Counted from the stretch's first letter, positions 27,125 through 38,996 are shown. The stretch: 64,000 nt of DNA from Medicago truncatula (GCF_003473485.1 NC_053045.1:58136494-58200493); one strand, 5' to 3'. Notes: a model not told the origin generated them from the letters alone. A program made the numbers and translations.

Positions 27125-27268
27125 TAGCTCAACTCAACTGTCAAATGCCGAAATTGCAAAGACTGGACGTTGTGACCCGGGTTCGAACATGAGACATCAC
27201 AGTTGTGTGTAAGTTTAATTTCAATGAATTACCACTTCATATAAGACAAAAAAAAAAAAAAAAAAAAC
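27125..27268 (+). mobile_element. tRNA-derived SINE with poly(A)
   Basis: A box A-like TAGCTCAACT is followed about 50 bp on by box B GGGTTCGAAC. After it come a T-rich body and about 20 A. This layout matches tRNA-derived SINEs. The flanks AACTATCTAC (before, near 27106) and AACTATGTAC (after the A-run) may be an imperfect target duplication. Confidence 0.6.
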
Positions 27269-27416
27269 TATGTACCTTTTTTTTTTAGACATGGGTTAAT
27301 ACGCAAATATTAACCATCAACATCCTTAAACAGACGAAATTACACCTCAAAAAATGGATACCAAACAGCTCTAAGGAATAAAATTCTCTTTGGTTAAGAT
27401 TGTGGTAGCAGTTTAA

Positions 27417-29834
27417 TCTACTATACTATATAGGAAAGTTAATGTCCTATGAATTTACCATTTTGCCCTTATAAGGGCAATTTGGTAATCTACTTATTGG
27501 TTAAGTTTTTTTTTTTTTGAACCATGGCCTATGAATTTCCATTTTTGCCCCTAACCAATTTTTTTAATTATTTTTAACTATTTTTCAATTTTTTCTTTCA
27601 AATTCAGTTGCTTCTACATTCTTTCGAAGAATTTTTTTTATGCAGTGATTATCTAAGGTTATTATTTTACCTTAGATAAACATTAAATGTAAAAGTGTGG
27701 AGGAAAAAATTAGGTTAAAATTAGAGCTGACATTTTGCATAAATTAAATCTAGAGTTACTATAGTAAAGTCACGCGAAAAAATAGGTTAAATCTAGGGTT
27801 AATATTGCGTCACGGGTTAACATTTAGAAATAAGAGATGACATTTTGCTTAAATTCAATCTAGGGTTAGTATAGTAAAGTCACACGAAAAAATTAGGTTA
27901 AATCTAGGGTTAATATTGCGTCATAGGTTAACATTTAGAAATAAAAGATGTCATTTTGCATAAATTAAATCTAGGGTTAATATAATTTGTTTAGTAAAAT
28001 TAAAGAGAAAAATTAGGAGCGATTTGTTTATTTTGATTTCCCTAACAATTAACGTTAACATTTTGATTAAATTAAACAGTGTTAATTAAATATGGTTAAT
28101 ACAGTAAGATTAAGCAAAGAAGTTAGGTTAAATCTAGGACAAAATTTTGCGTTCGGGTTAACTTTAAGAAATAAAATAGGCTAAGTATAGCAAGACGGGT
28201 TAACATTTATAAATAAGAGATTAAGTTAAGCATAGGGAGGCAGGTTATCGGTTATTCCTTTCCAAAAAAACAGCATATAATTGGGAACATACTTTTATTT
28301 TACTTTAGATAAACATTAAATGCAAAAGTGTGGATGGAAAAATTAGGTTAAAATTAGAGATGACTTTTTGCATAAATTAAATCTAGGGTTAATATAGTAA
28401 AGTCACGCGAAAAATAGGTTAAATCTAGGGTTCATATTGCATCACGGGTTAACAGTTAGAAATAAGAGATGACATTTTGCATAAATTAAATCTAGGGTTA
28501 ATATAGTAAAGTCACACGAAAAAATTAGTTTAAATCTAGGGTTAATATTGCGTCAGGGGTTAAAATTTAGAAATAAGAGATGACATTTTGCATAAATTAA
28601 ATCAAGGGTTAATATAGTAAAGTCACACGAAAAAATTAGGTTAAATCTAGGGTTAATATTGCGTCACATGTTAACATTTAGAAATAAGATATGCCATTTT
28701 GCATAAATTAAATCTAGGGTTAATATAATATGTTTAATAAAATTAAAGAGAAAAATTAAGAGCGATTTGTTTATTTTGATTTCCCTAACAATTAACGTTA
28801 ACATTTTGATTAAATTAAACAGGGTTAATTAAATAGGGTTAATACAGTAAAATTAAGCAAAGAAATAAGGTTAAATCTAGGGCAAAATTTTGCGTTCGGG
28901 TTAACTTTAAGAAATAAAATAGGTTAAGTATGGCAAGACGGGTTAACATTTATAAGTAAGAGATTAAATTAAGTATAGCGAGACGGGTTAACGGTTATTC
29001 CTTTCCAAAAAAACAACATATAATTAGGTACATACTTTTATTTTACTTTAGATAAACATTAAATGCAAAAGTGTGGAGGGAAAAATTAGGTTAAAATTAG
29101 AGATGACATTTTGCATAAATTAAATCTAAGATTAATATAGTAAAGTCACCCGAAAAAATAGGTTAAATCTAGGGTTAATATTGCATCACGGGTTAACATT
29201 TAGAAATAAGAGATGACATTTTGCATAAATTAAATCTAGGGTTAATATAGTAAAGTCACACAAAAAATTAGGTTAAATCTAGGGTTAATATTGCGTCACG
29301 GGTTACATTTAAAAATAAGAGATAAGAGATGACATTTTGCAGAAATTAAATCTAGGGTTAATTTAGTAAAGTCACACGAAAAAATTAGGGTAAATCTAGG
29401 GTTAATATTGCGTCACGGGTTAACGTTTATAAATGAGCTGACATTTTGCATAAATTAAATCTAGGGTTAATATAATTTGTTTAGTAAAATTAAGGAGAAA
29501 AATTAGGAGCGATTTATTATTTTGATTTCCCTAACAATTAACGTTAACATTTTGATTAAATTAAATAGGGTTAATACAGTAAAATTAAGCAAATAAGTTA
29601 GGTTAAATCTAGGGAAAAATTTTGCTTTCGGGTTAACTTTAAGGAATAAGAGATTGCAATAGTTATTATGTTATTTTTTATGTAGTGCTTTAGACTCTGT
29701 GTTGCAAATTTTTGGTTTACGCAGCTTTGATTTTCACATTTATAAATGACAACAATTTTCTGTAATTTATAAGATTTCTCCTTCAAAATTAAATTTAAAA
29801 AAAATACGTTATTTTTGCACGGGTTTGTAACTAG
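27417..29834 (+). mobile_element. Helitron-like element built of nested tandem repeats
   Basis: The left end is TCTACTATACTATATAGG after an A; the right end is GCACGGGTTTGTAACTAG before a T. A TC start, a CTAG end and insertion between A and T are Helitron hallmarks, and TCTACTATACTATAT resembles known plant Helitron starts. The 3' hairpin is weak. The interior has no replicase or helicase frame, so it would be non-autonomous. It consists of repeats (listed separately). Confidence 0.65.
27671..29640 (+). repeat. Higher-order minisatellite inside the Helitron-like element
   Basis: Blocks start at TTAGATAAACATTAAATG near 27672, 28304 and 29047, giving units of about 632, 743 and 600 bp. Within each, a subunit of about 110 bp recurs two to four times, with phrases AAATCTAGGGTTAATAT, TGCGTCACGGGTTAACATTT and AGATGACATTTTGCATAAAT. 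Each block then closes with GATTTCCCTAACAATTAACG and TTTTGCGTTCGGGTTAAC. Copies differ by scattered substitutions and small indels. Confidence 0.85.
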
Positions 29835-30425
29835 TTATGAAAAGGAAAATTTGAGTGGGCTCCTCCTAATGATACGAAATAGGACACAAATTAAAACAAC
29901 TTGAAATCAAATTAAAGTAAAGTTAAGATAATTATGTCATTGAAAATAAGTTTATAAGATCGTTTCACACAAAGGTAACATTAAAGTGAATGCTTTATCA
30001 TCGTTTTTCATCTACAGTTATTACCGTGAATGAAATAAATAACACAATTTAGAGTGGCTCTAATTAAAGAAAGATTGAAATAACCACAAGAATTTAATAA
30101 AAACTCTCTGAAACGCCTTTACCTTCAAACGATACGATACATTTTAAATTGTGGCTTCTTTTCCGTATATATACACACTTCATTCATGCTCACAAGTCTC
30201 GTGAAGAAGCCACATGCGATTGTTTTTTCTTGCTACCAAGTAACAACAAAGCTATAACCAAAAACCATAATAATAATAATAATTTACATTCACCATTCAC
30301 ATTTCACGTCTTTCTCGTTCACACTACTGTCACACACACTACACTTTAATTAACTCAACAATAATTCTGAAATTGGAAGAAAAAAAGTAATAGTAATCAA
30401 ATCAAACGGTCACAAATTGATCAAT
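29835..30425. other. Intergenic, 3' flank of the PMEI gene
   Basis: AT-rich, with an (AAT)n run near 30268-30282. I recognise no gene. Confidence 0.4.
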
Positions 30426-31049
30426 TCAAGGCATTCCTTTTTGTGCGTAACCATTAACAAGTGCCAAAGCATTACTCGTGAACTTTTTCACCTTTGAGAC
30501 ACGATTCTGTACATCCGCTTTCACCGGACAATCTTCTACATCTTGAAATCCATCCGTACACGTTTCTTCATCAGTAAGCGCCGCACTCATCCACGTCTGC
30601 ACGTTACTCATCTGAAACAGAAACGAATCTGCTCCGGCACCGGCGCCAGTTCCGGCGGCTCCAATCTGCCGCATCTGTTTAAGCGAACCACGGATTTCAT
30701 CAACAGCATCGTCAAGATTTGAGAAACAGTCATGGAGAGCGAGTGCGGCGCGTGAACTACCGCTGTAATCTGCTTCGCGAGTGAGATTGGAGAGATAAGA
30801 GGCAGTTCGGTGGACTTTGGAGAAGCTTACGGCTATGGCGATGCGAGCGAGTTGGCCAGGATTCTGTTGAACTGCATTGGCGTAACGAGAGAGGGAAGTG
30901 TAGCATATGTCAGGGTAGAGTGTTGCGTTGCAACTTGAACGGATGAATTCGGCGTCGTCGTCGGCGGTTGTTGAACGGAGATTGGAGAATGTGGTGGCGA
31001 AGAAGAGGATTGATAATAGGAGGAAACTGTGAGAGCATTGGGTTGTCAT
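30426..31049 (-). CDS. Pectin methylesterase inhibitor (PMEI) domain protein
   Basis: Secreted inhibitor of the PMEI/invertase-inhibitor family. Such proteins bind pectin methylesterase in the cell wall and so influence wall stiffness; some members inhibit invertase instead. Single exon, 207 aa. Residues 1-29 form a signal peptide with a Leu/Phe-rich core (FLLLSILFFATTF). The four family cysteines are at 40 and 49 (SSCNATLYPDICY), 108 (ALHDCFSNLDDAVDEI) and 164 (SAALTDEETCTDGF); a further Cys sits at 174. A Gly/Ala-rich insert at 130-140 lies in the loop between helices. The length is normal for the family. No breaks were seen. The target enzyme cannot be told from sequence. Confidence 0.95.
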   Translation of the reverse strand: MTTQCSHSFLLLSILFFATTFSNLRSTTADDDAEFIRSSCNATLYPDICYTSLSRYANAVQQNPGQLARIAIAVSFSKVHRTASYLSNLTREADYSGSSRAALALHDCFSNLDDAVDEIRGSLKQMRQIGAAGTGAGAGADSFLFQMSNVQTWMSAALTDEETCTDGFQDVEDCPVKADVQNRVSKVKKFTSNALALVNGYAQKGMP

Positions 31050-31905
31050 TGATGCTAACTGTTTTTCTTTTGTTTTTTATTTTTTGTGCTGAGTGTTTGT
31101 TTCTTTGCGTTTGTGACTGTGTAGTGTAGAGGGAGAACGAAATGGTGCGGGTTTTTGTAGGCAATGATTTTTGGTAAATTACTTCATGGTCGCTAGATTT
31201 TGGTTTAATATCCACAATGCCATTATATTTATTTTTATTTTTATTGTTTTTTACAATAACTTATATTTCTTTTCTTTTGTTTGTCAAATAATATACCAAA
31301 CACATCTTATGCATATCAAGATCCTTATTAAAAAATGTCGGAATTGTTGGCTCATATGTGGTAATTGAGGATTAAACCTCAGCTCTTTCATGCATGTGTG
31401 AATATTCGATGACTATTATTCGTCTAACTAAAAAAGTATTTAGTTTAACTTTGGTTTTTCGATTTTATTCAACGTGCAGCAAAAAAGAACTATATATAAT
31501 ATATGATGGATTTAATTGTTATTAAATGTTTGTTTGGATCGACTATATGTTTTGCAAAATTGCAATAGTTTTTTAGTGTAGTTTTTTCAAAATTGAGGTA
31601 GCTCTTTCAGTGTCAATAAGAACAGGTACTATAGTATAAAACTTTTAAAGAATTTCGTTCATGATTTTTATATGGTATTAAATGTATATTGTGGATTTTA
31701 CTAAAGAAATTATTTGAGATTTCTAAGCATGCTTTAAGGATGAATAACCATTTTGTATGTGTTTAATAAACTTTGACAAAGAGGATAGTCAACGAGTGTG
31801 TGATTAGAATTTCAATTTGTGGATTAGATTAAATTGTTGGATCAATGGGAATTCAAACACACTTATTTGCATGGAAAATATTGAAACTAATTTGATATCT
31901 TTATT
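31050..31905. other. PMEI upstream region and intergenic DNA
   Basis: The first 150 bp are the PMEI leader and promoter on the minus strand; I see no convincing TATA box. Beyond, the DNA is AT-rich with no gene recognised. Confidence 0.4.
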
Positions 31906-32129
31906 GCTCCCTCTGATCATTTTTAATTGTTGTTATTTTACATTTTATACACGCAAAGACAACCAATAAATCATATTTTTTTAAACAATTATGTCTTTTT
32001 TTTAATAATCATAATAATTTAATATCACACTTTCAAAACAACAAATATATTATATTATTTAATTGCAAATACTACAATTAAAAACGCACAAAAAAAAGTT
32101 TGACAAAAAAAAAAACAAGGTGAGGGAAT
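31906..32129. mobile_element. Possible Stowaway-like MITE remnant
   Basis: The left end has CTCCCTCTGATCATTTTTAA and the right end GTGAGGGAATA, with partly matching inner arms (TTTTTAATTG / CAATTAAAAAC). The pairing is eroded and the TA duplication is unclear. It adjoins the better preserved MITE at 32137. Confidence 0.4.
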
Positions 32130-32136
32130 ACTACTA

Positions 32137-32281
32137 CTCCCTCCGTTTCTAAATATAAGCAAATTTTACTTTTTAGATTCATTCAATTAATGATGTATGT
32201 GGTTCATAATATGGATTACATACATCATTAATTGAATGAACCTAAAAAGTAAAATTTACTTATATTTAAAAACGGAAGGAG
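32137..32281. mobile_element. Stowaway-type MITE (145 bp), near-perfect palindrome
   Basis: Starts CTCCCTCCGTTTCTAAATAT and ends ACGGAAGGAG. It is flanked by TA (32135-32136, 32282-32283). The two halves pair almost completely, including TTTTACTTTTTAGATTCATT and its inverse, so the RNA would fold into one hairpin. Confidence 0.88.
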
Positions 32282-32734
32282 TATTCTTTTGTATGGTTAG
32301 TTAATATTTTTGACGAAAAACAGTTTCTTTTTACACCACTTGTTAATGTTTGAAAAAGTCTATAAATTCATCGTATTTTTTAAGATTAGGATTGTAACGT
32401 ACGATTAGTAAAAGAGACGTATTAAAATAACCATTGTACGGATGGATGCATGTGGACAACAAGAAATAGGGGTGGAAAATAACAGTCGACCCGACCCAAA
32501 CCCGATAAAACCGTTGCAAAAATGGAAGTTTGGGTGGGTAACGGGTCGGGTTACGGGTTGGGCGGATTGAATGAATGGTTTCATATGGGTTTAGATGGGC
32601 GGGCTCGGATTGAATTTTCAGGCCCATCGAAGCCCAAATCCGACCGAACCCAGCATCTATTATTTTTAATCTTATTTGTAACCCTCAGGCCCTGATTTTG
32701 TTATGTTATTGGACATTTTTCTTGGATCAAATTT

Positions 32735-32901
32735 AAGCCCAAATCATTAAGTCCGTTGACAACAAACTAGGGTTATATATCAAAACACACTCATTCTTAT
32801 CCATTTCATTGAGAGAAAGAGAGAGTACAGAGTAGAGAGAACAGAGTTCGTAAAGTTAAGGGAAACCCTAGTTTCCTTGCGCCGCCTCCGTTAACCACTT
32901 C

Positions 32902-32940
<39 letters not shown>

Positions 32941-32990
32941 TCGATCGCTTTCATTTTGAAACCCAAAGAAGATGTCTGTTTCAAAGCTGT
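32735..32990 (+). promoter_or_regulatory. Promoter and leader inside the hAT element
   Basis: Site II motif AGCCCA (32736-32741), inverted telo-box AAACTAGGGTT (32764-32774), TATA-like TTATATAT (about 32773-32780), then a leader with AAACCCTA (32863-32870) and a (CT)n run (32901-32945). An ATG at 32971-32973 opens MSVSKL and is cut by a GTAAGT donor. The arrangement is close to that of plant ribosomal-protein genes, including the L14 gene in this window. It may belong to the transposon or be captured host DNA. Confidence 0.6.
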
Positions 32991-33125
32991 GTAAGTGTTC
33001 ATCTTTCGTTTTCTTCCTCTCTCTCAATCGCTACTGGTTTTTGTTATCATAGATTATTTAACCAAGTTTTCTTTTAAATTTTGTGTGTATGTTCATTTTC
33101 TCTTTTTGTTAATTAGGTTGCTGTT

Positions 33126-33950
33126 ATGGATTTGGAAACTGGAGCTAGAGCTACTTGTAAGTTTAAAAATATTGATTGTAAGAATTAATTGTGGTTTTTG
33201 TATAGTTTTATGTATAGTTTTCTCATTTTCTTATACGTACTCTTATTATCATGGTGAATATGATCATGGTGCAGCTGCTGTTGTTGAAACTGAAGCAGTT
33301 GCTGCCCACTTTCCAAATGATGCTTGTAGGAAGGCAATATTGCTAGACTTGTTATCCTATCTAAGCTGCCCTTTAGTGTAGTTGAGTCTGACAGATTCAA
33401 CCGCTTATGTAAGCTTTTGCAACCCCTATGGAATATCCCATCTAGAAGGACCGTGGCTAGGGATTGTTTTAGGATGTTTCGAGATGAAAAATTTAAGCTT
33501 ATAGCTTATTTTAAATCTGACTGTAGTAAGCTAGCACTTACTCCCAAAGTATGGACTTCTATTCAAAACTTTAGCTACATTTCCTTAACCGCCCCACTTT
33601 ATTGATAATGAATTGAAATACCAAAAAAGGCTCCTTAGCTTTACTTTGGTTCCAAACCACACAAGTAACACAATAGGTCAGACAGTTGAAGAGTCATTGA
33701 GGGATTGGGGTCTTAAGAATGCATCTGCAGAACCATTGACAATTCATCCTCCAATGATGTGGCTGCGATGGTTAGAGATATTTTGGCCATTCCAACTACA
33801 ATATCTTTAGATAGCATTTTCAGCAAGAGACTTAGGATGTTAGACGGTTATAGAAGTTCCTTGAGTCCGAGAGTTGCATAAGCTTTGATATGCTCACGAA
33901 ACTGGTTGAAGCCAACAGACGAGTTTGAGGTCAATGAGGGTGTTGTTCCA
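33126..33950 (+). pseudogene. hAT transposase remnant
   Basis: Exon 33126-33157 (MDLETGARAT, GTAAGT donor) joins in frame to an exon starting about 33275 (AAVVETEAVAAHFPNDACRK, AILLDLLSYLSCPLV). Further on come IPSRRTVARDCFRMFRDEKF, KLALTPKVWTSIQNFSYI, KRLLSFTLVPNH and, in the dimerisation region, RDILAIPTTISLDSIFSKRL and RMLDGYRSSLSPRVA. These match hAT transposases in order, but most of the catalytic middle is deleted between about 33720 and 33770. There are stops after CPLV and after SPRVA, and frame changes near 33595. Unknown sequence follows to the right end. Confidence 0.8.
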
Positions 33951-33959
33951 TGTGCCTTA

Positions 33960-35180
33960 AATATCTTTTTCTATCATTTTTTATTTAATATTTCTGCTGA
34001 TTGATATATTAATTTTTTTTATTTGATAACAGAAGTTAATCAAGGAATGACCATTTGGTGTTGGGAAGCAGTTGCAGGTGGAGCACCACCAGCAACTGTG
34101 CTGTCTGTCTGATTGCTTTTATGGTACAGATTTGAATAATTTATTTGGATATCTCATTTTGTCTAAGTATTTTAATATACTGATTTAGTTTTATTTAATT
34201 TGCATTCAACAATCATGTTTTTTGGAGTCACATATGACTCAAACTGCACAACACAACATATATGTTTGAAGACATTTTGAAATGTAGATGTTTGCTTGCT
34301 TGGCTCCATGGTCTCTCACATTTTTGCTGTATTGATAGCCTATACACTGCTGTTTAAACGATGTTTAATGCTTATGCTAAGGTATGTTAGGCTTAGTAAG
34401 TGTTGCTTGATAATGCTTGTAGTTATCATGGTTTTAAATCCCTTAATGTTTGTTTTATTCTTCTTTTTTCAAGTCATTGATGCAGTTATAAATCTAGAGG
34501 TCAGCTCTAGTGACAGTAATGTAGGAGAGTTCACAATTTTTATCCCAAACTGTTGCACAAAGGTACAATAATGTAGGATGCATAATGATTTTATTGTGAT
34601 GATTTTACTGTGATGAAATGTGTTGGTAACACATTGCTTTTGATTTCCATTATTCAAGCAGATTATTGATGTTAATTTGGGTGTGGCTACTCTTGTACTT
34701 GGCTGAAATATTTGTGTGACCATGTTGCAGCATTAGCAACTGCAAGCATCTCCTGCCAATGTATATGTAGAATTATAGATGATTGTAATTATGGCATTGT
34801 AAAGTTTAAGTTGCTGGTTGTGTTGTGCAGTCTTATCAACTCTAAACAACTTGAAGTATTGCACAATCGTACTTTTATTTATTCGAAATCTGTAATATTA
34901 TGATACAGGGATACCGGATACCTATCACATGGATGATGAATTATCATGAATGATGTAGTTGGGCTTCTTTAAACCAACTCAATTCATGTTTATTTCCTAT
35001 TACAGGGCTCAATCATGAATGATCAAATGATGTAATTAGGTTTTTTTTAAGCCAACTTAACTCTTGTATGATTTGGCTAGAAAATATGCTTATTTGTATG
35101 TCATTGGCAACTTAGATTTACAGGGGATAGAATCTTGAACTTGTTCAATTTGAAAATTTTATAGTTAAAAATATTTGAAA
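33960..35180. other. Right interior of the hAT element, not coding
   Basis: AT-rich with no recognised domain. Repeated phrases GATGTAGTTGGGCTTCTTTAA / GATGTAATTAGGTTTTTTTTAA (34952 and 35028), each followed by an AACTCA or TAACTC phrase, suggest a short tandem duplication. Confidence 0.4.
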
Positions 35181-35391
35181 ACAGTGATGGGCCAAAAATC
35201 CATAACCGGCCCAATGTTGGCCCCATCCGACATAACCCGCCCATAACATCCGTTGAAACCAATTAACCGAGACCCGCCATAACCGTCGCTTCATTTGGGT
35301 GAAATTAGGCCTTGAATTCTCAACTGTGGATTGTTTCGGATTGAACTTTTTGAGCCCGAACCCACCCATAACCGACCGATGTCCACCCCTA

Positions 35392-35881
35392 GCAAGAAAG
35401 TAAGGGTCGAGTGTTGTTTTATTTGACGTGTAACAATAGCAAGTTAAGAATGGGGAAATACTTGAATGACTTTGCATTTTGGTGATTTTGGTGACTTTAG
35501 TGTGTTTTAGATGAGAGATAATGATAGATGAATGATTAAAATAAATTATTTTGATGAGAGAGAATTATTGGTTAAGAGAGATAGGGATAACACTTGCATG
35601 ACATAAGAGTTGATGACATTGGTGACATTGATCAATCACAAATTTCATCTCCTAATGTTTTGGTAACTAATGCTTTGGTATTTTTTTCTTTTTTTAGAGG
35701 GCTTTGGTAATATGTTGTTGGCATGTAATAGGTTGATTACACCAGTCATGGATGAAGCTTCTTTTTCTTTTTTCTTTTGCAAAAATGTTGACCATTACTA
35801 GGAAGCCACCTAGAATTCCACTAAAATAATGGTTAAGATAGTGAAGACAAAGAATGTAGATGAAGTAATATATTTTTTGTT
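35392..35881. other. Intergenic, nothing recognised
   Basis: Between the hAT target duplication and the next MITE. Repeats of the phrase GATGACATTGGTGACATTG occur around 35611-35629. No gene. Confidence 0.35.
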
Positions 35882-36512
35882 AGTGGCGGAGTTAGGAATA
35901 AATTTGGAGGTGGGCCAAGTTTAATGTGTGTGTATATATATATATATTGAAGGAATATATTTTTTATTAGTTAATTCGAGGGACCAATAATATTTTATCT
36001 ATAAAACATAATTTAAACTGGGTTTTAAAGATATTTTAGCATAAATATTATATAATTTTTATTATATTACACCATATTTTAAATTTAAAAAAGAATTGTA
36101 CATTAGTTGGTGAACTATTTATAATATTAGATTAGATAAAAATAAAATAAAATAAAGTATGTTGAACAGAAAGGTTGTTGCTTTAGTGGGTGTTGGGATT
36201 TTAGAAAGACTATGGGTGCACCGGTTCAATTCTCTTTGGAGAATTTATTGAATGATTTAATTTTTTTAAAGAAGGAACCAGAATTATAATAAAGAAAAAG
36301 AATAACATGGGTTCGAACACGCGACACAAAAGGCATCATAATCACATATTTAACCACGAGAACAAAGTAATAAATTGTAAAAACTTGCGAGACACATGTA
36401 TATATAATATAACTTCATATTAGAATATTTGCATATATATTTCATAAAAATTAATTTTTTTAGGGTTGAGGTGAATCATGGCCCATCCTGACCCATGAGT
36501 CGCTCTGCCACT
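35882..36512. mobile_element. Inverted-repeat element with AGTGGCGGAG ends
   Basis: The left end AGTGGCGGAGTTAGG is matched by GAGTCGCTCTGCCACT at the right. The interior is AT-rich and contains a box B-like GGGTTCGAACACGCGACAC (36310-36328). A similar end (GATCCGCCACTG) lies at 56798-56809. About 630 bp; target duplication unclear. Confidence 0.55.
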
Positions 36513-37103
36513 GTTTTTTTTTGTAAACATTGGATACTTTAAGTTCATTTTAAAATATATTCATTTTTTTTTGAAGGAAAAGTTCATTTTAAAATATATT
36601 CATATGTAGTTCGCATTTACGTAATTAATTAAATGTAAAGCTAGGTAGTAGTAGTAGTATAATTCTTTAATGAATTTACTTTTGAAAAAAACATAAAGGA
36701 TCATTCTGTTTGGTTCCAAAAACGAAAGAAACAAAGTGGCAGGCATGTGTATATTACCCTTGGCGTGGGGACGCAATAAAAGTGATAATTTAGACGACAA
36801 TGGGTGGAAGCAACGAAAGTAGCAGAGAGAGACGTTCCTTTTTCCAATTAAATAACGATAATGTTTTCTTTTTAAATAACATTTTTGTCTAATTCACCAA
36901 TTTTTTTAGCTGAAATTTGTAATAAACAATGAAAAAAGACACCAAATTTGATTTTCTATCTTTGGCTTGAGGCATTTACAGTGTCCACTTTGATTTTGCG
37001 GCTAGTGCAGAATCGTAGTATGTCATTTTCTAGTCCGTGACAAAATCGTTCATTATAATTGGTGCACAAAACATATATAGTACATTCTTATAAAATTAAG
37101 ACA
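36513..37103. other. Intergenic, nothing recognised
   Basis: AT-rich. It includes a direct repeat of about 23 bp (AGTTCATTTTAAAATATATTC at about 36542 and 36581). No gene. Confidence 0.35.
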
Positions 37104-37288
37104 AGAGAAATGATATTTGAACAATTATTTTTGACAATTTTTGTGACAATTTTCTCTCTCATATTTACATTGTTCTTCTATTTCTCTCTCTAATACTTTG
37201 ATTTTTATGCCACTATCTAAATCCCTTTGTATAACTTAGTTGTATAAAAAGTTGTCACAATAAATAGTTGTTCATATAACATTGCTCT
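37104..37288. mobile_element. Small MITE (185 bp)
   Basis: Inverted ends AGAGAAATGATATTTGAACA and TGTTCATATAACATTGCTCT pair with few mismatches. The arms continue through TTTTTGACAA / TTGTCACAAT. The interior has two CTCTCTC-rich phrases. Flanking TAAGACA and TAAGATA may be a target duplication of 7-9 bp. Confidence 0.65.
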
Positions 37289-38812
37289 TAAGATAACCCT
37301 TGTCCTTTGATCACTATTTAGTACTTGTGGTCTGAAATATATTTAATTACGTTCCCTCCACCAAAATAACTTTTGAGTGGTGTTGCTTGATTCTAACGTG
37401 GAGAAAGAAATAAAATCGCAATGTACTCGTTTTGTAGTTGTGCTATTTTATATTGTTATTCTGATGGCCTCACTAGTCACCACAAACAACTTGAATGGTC
37501 AACAACCTAATGAATGGGCAACAACCTAATAAACAATGCTCGAATTCTTTTACGTCACACTATTTCAATTGATGGATGAAGATTAGACGATTAAGGTTTC
37601 AATTTATACTTGCAGCGAGTACAATAATAGAATCTAGGGTTTAGACTATTTATATAATGCCTAGAGAATGATCTCAAGAGTGGTATTTATAGTCCTTTGT
37701 GGGCAGGCTACAACGTGACTTAAGCCCCAAGCAAGCTAGGCTTTAGGTATTTTTACATGGAGGGGCGTGCTTAGGCTCAGGAGCCCTTCTGGAGGACACC
37801 TAAACCTTTCTAGAGGGATTTTAGGCCCTTAGGAATATATTGACGGTCCACAAGTTAATTCAATCAAGTTGAGATATAAATCGTTTGATCTTTATCCAAC
37901 AATCATAAGTTAGTGATTGTGTGCTCCTCTCTTAGTGTGTACTTCGAATATCGGTTGCCACAAATTTCTTGCGTTCCAAAGGTTGTTTACGTGAAAATAT
38001 AGAAGTTAAAACTTGTAGCAGTGGAATGAACGCAAGTTTGCTTTGTTTATAGGTCAAGTCTATATTGCATAATGAAGATAGATATAACACCATATATAAG
38101 GTTGTTTCTGACATTGGATGAATAAATATCACCATTAAAATAAATAAAATATAATGTGATTTATAAATTCAATAGTATAAAATAGATTTGTAATTTACTT
38201 GAGCATGTTAAACAAAACCTTGTTTTCAATGTGAAAACATTGCACTATTTAACAAAGTTCAGATTGTTCATATGTCTTTAAAGACAATTTGATCAAGTTG
38301 CAATATACATTGTGTTTGAACTTTGACTAGCCTTCAACCTTATATAAGGTGTAACATTATTAGTGCTTCTCTTAGCATCATGTATTTGGGTCCACATTAT
38401 ACACTTACCATGCATGTGAGCACTTTTTGGCAAGGTCGGTTGAGAAATTGGGTTGTTGGTTAGGAAATTGGAGGATAAACTGTGCACACAACACAAAGGC
38501 ATAATATTGATGTTACTCACACTTGCCCACTATTCCCCATGCGTGAAACTTTTGATTATACTTTTTCTAAAACAAAGAATGTATTGCCTCCCTTCCATAC
38601 AAATTATTCCTGGACAATTAATCATTGTGCTCCTTGTGGGAGTTAACCGTCTCCACTATCAAACTTCACAAGTAACTTTAACTTCTCCTCTGGGCTAAAC
38701 CTAAGCCATTGTCATGTGAACATGACTATGACTAGCTACCGCATTGAGGGAAAAATCAGCTTTAAATTACTCTCCAATTCTAATGATTTAAACTTTAATT
38801 GAATTTTTTTTA
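37289..38812. other. Intergenic, nothing recognised
   Basis: The stretch around 37640-37860 has an unusual GC-richer composition (CAAGCAAGCTAGGCTTTAGG, GGAGGGGCGTGC) but no frame or repeat edge. Short frames at 38453-38698 have no known similarity. Confidence 0.35.
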
Positions 38813-38996
38813 GGAAAATGTTACATAGACACCCTTTATTCCCATACACCTTTGTACACCTTATGCACTAGGAAGAGAGAAGAGGAGAGGAAAGAGAAAG
38901 TGTGCTTGTGCGGGGTCCACGTGACTACGTGTCAGATTTTTGTGTGGGTGTCAAAGGGTGTATTGCCACCTAAGGATGTCTATGTATCATTACTCT
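38813..38996. mobile_element. Probable MITE (about 184 bp)
   Basis: GAAAATGTTACATAGACACC at the left pairs with GGATGTCTATGTATCATTAC at the right. The interior repeats CACCTTTGTACACC-like phrases and contains GAAGAGAGAAGAGGAGAGG. The exact ends are uncertain. Confidence 0.5.

Larger units (their letters stand above)
32467..35391 (+). mobile_element. hAT transposon, internally deleted
   Basis: A 2925-bp element with ends TAGGGGTGGA and TCCACCCCTA. The flanks ACAAGAAA (32459-32466) and GCAAGAAA (35392-35399) are an 8-bp duplication with one mismatch, as expected for hAT. Subterminal regions of about 180 bp at both ends are rich in GGGTCGGG / ACCCGCCC motifs. Inside are a promoter-like region, spliced leader exons and pieces of a hAT transposase. 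The transposase core is missing, so the element is non-autonomous. Confidence 0.88.

Noticed and set aside
27671-29640. Repeated TAGGGTTAA phrases resembling plant telomere repeats
   Set aside because: The spacing is about 50-110 bp, not a contiguous TTTAGGG tandem. The phrases are part of longer repeat units.
30910-31215. Minus-strand 101-codon frame overlapping the PMEI start
   Set aside because: It is in another frame of the PMEI signal peptide and leader and resembles nothing.
32901-32945. Dinucleotide (CT)n as evidence of a regulatory GAGA-type element
   Set aside because: It is a common microsatellite in plant leaders; by itself it shows nothing.
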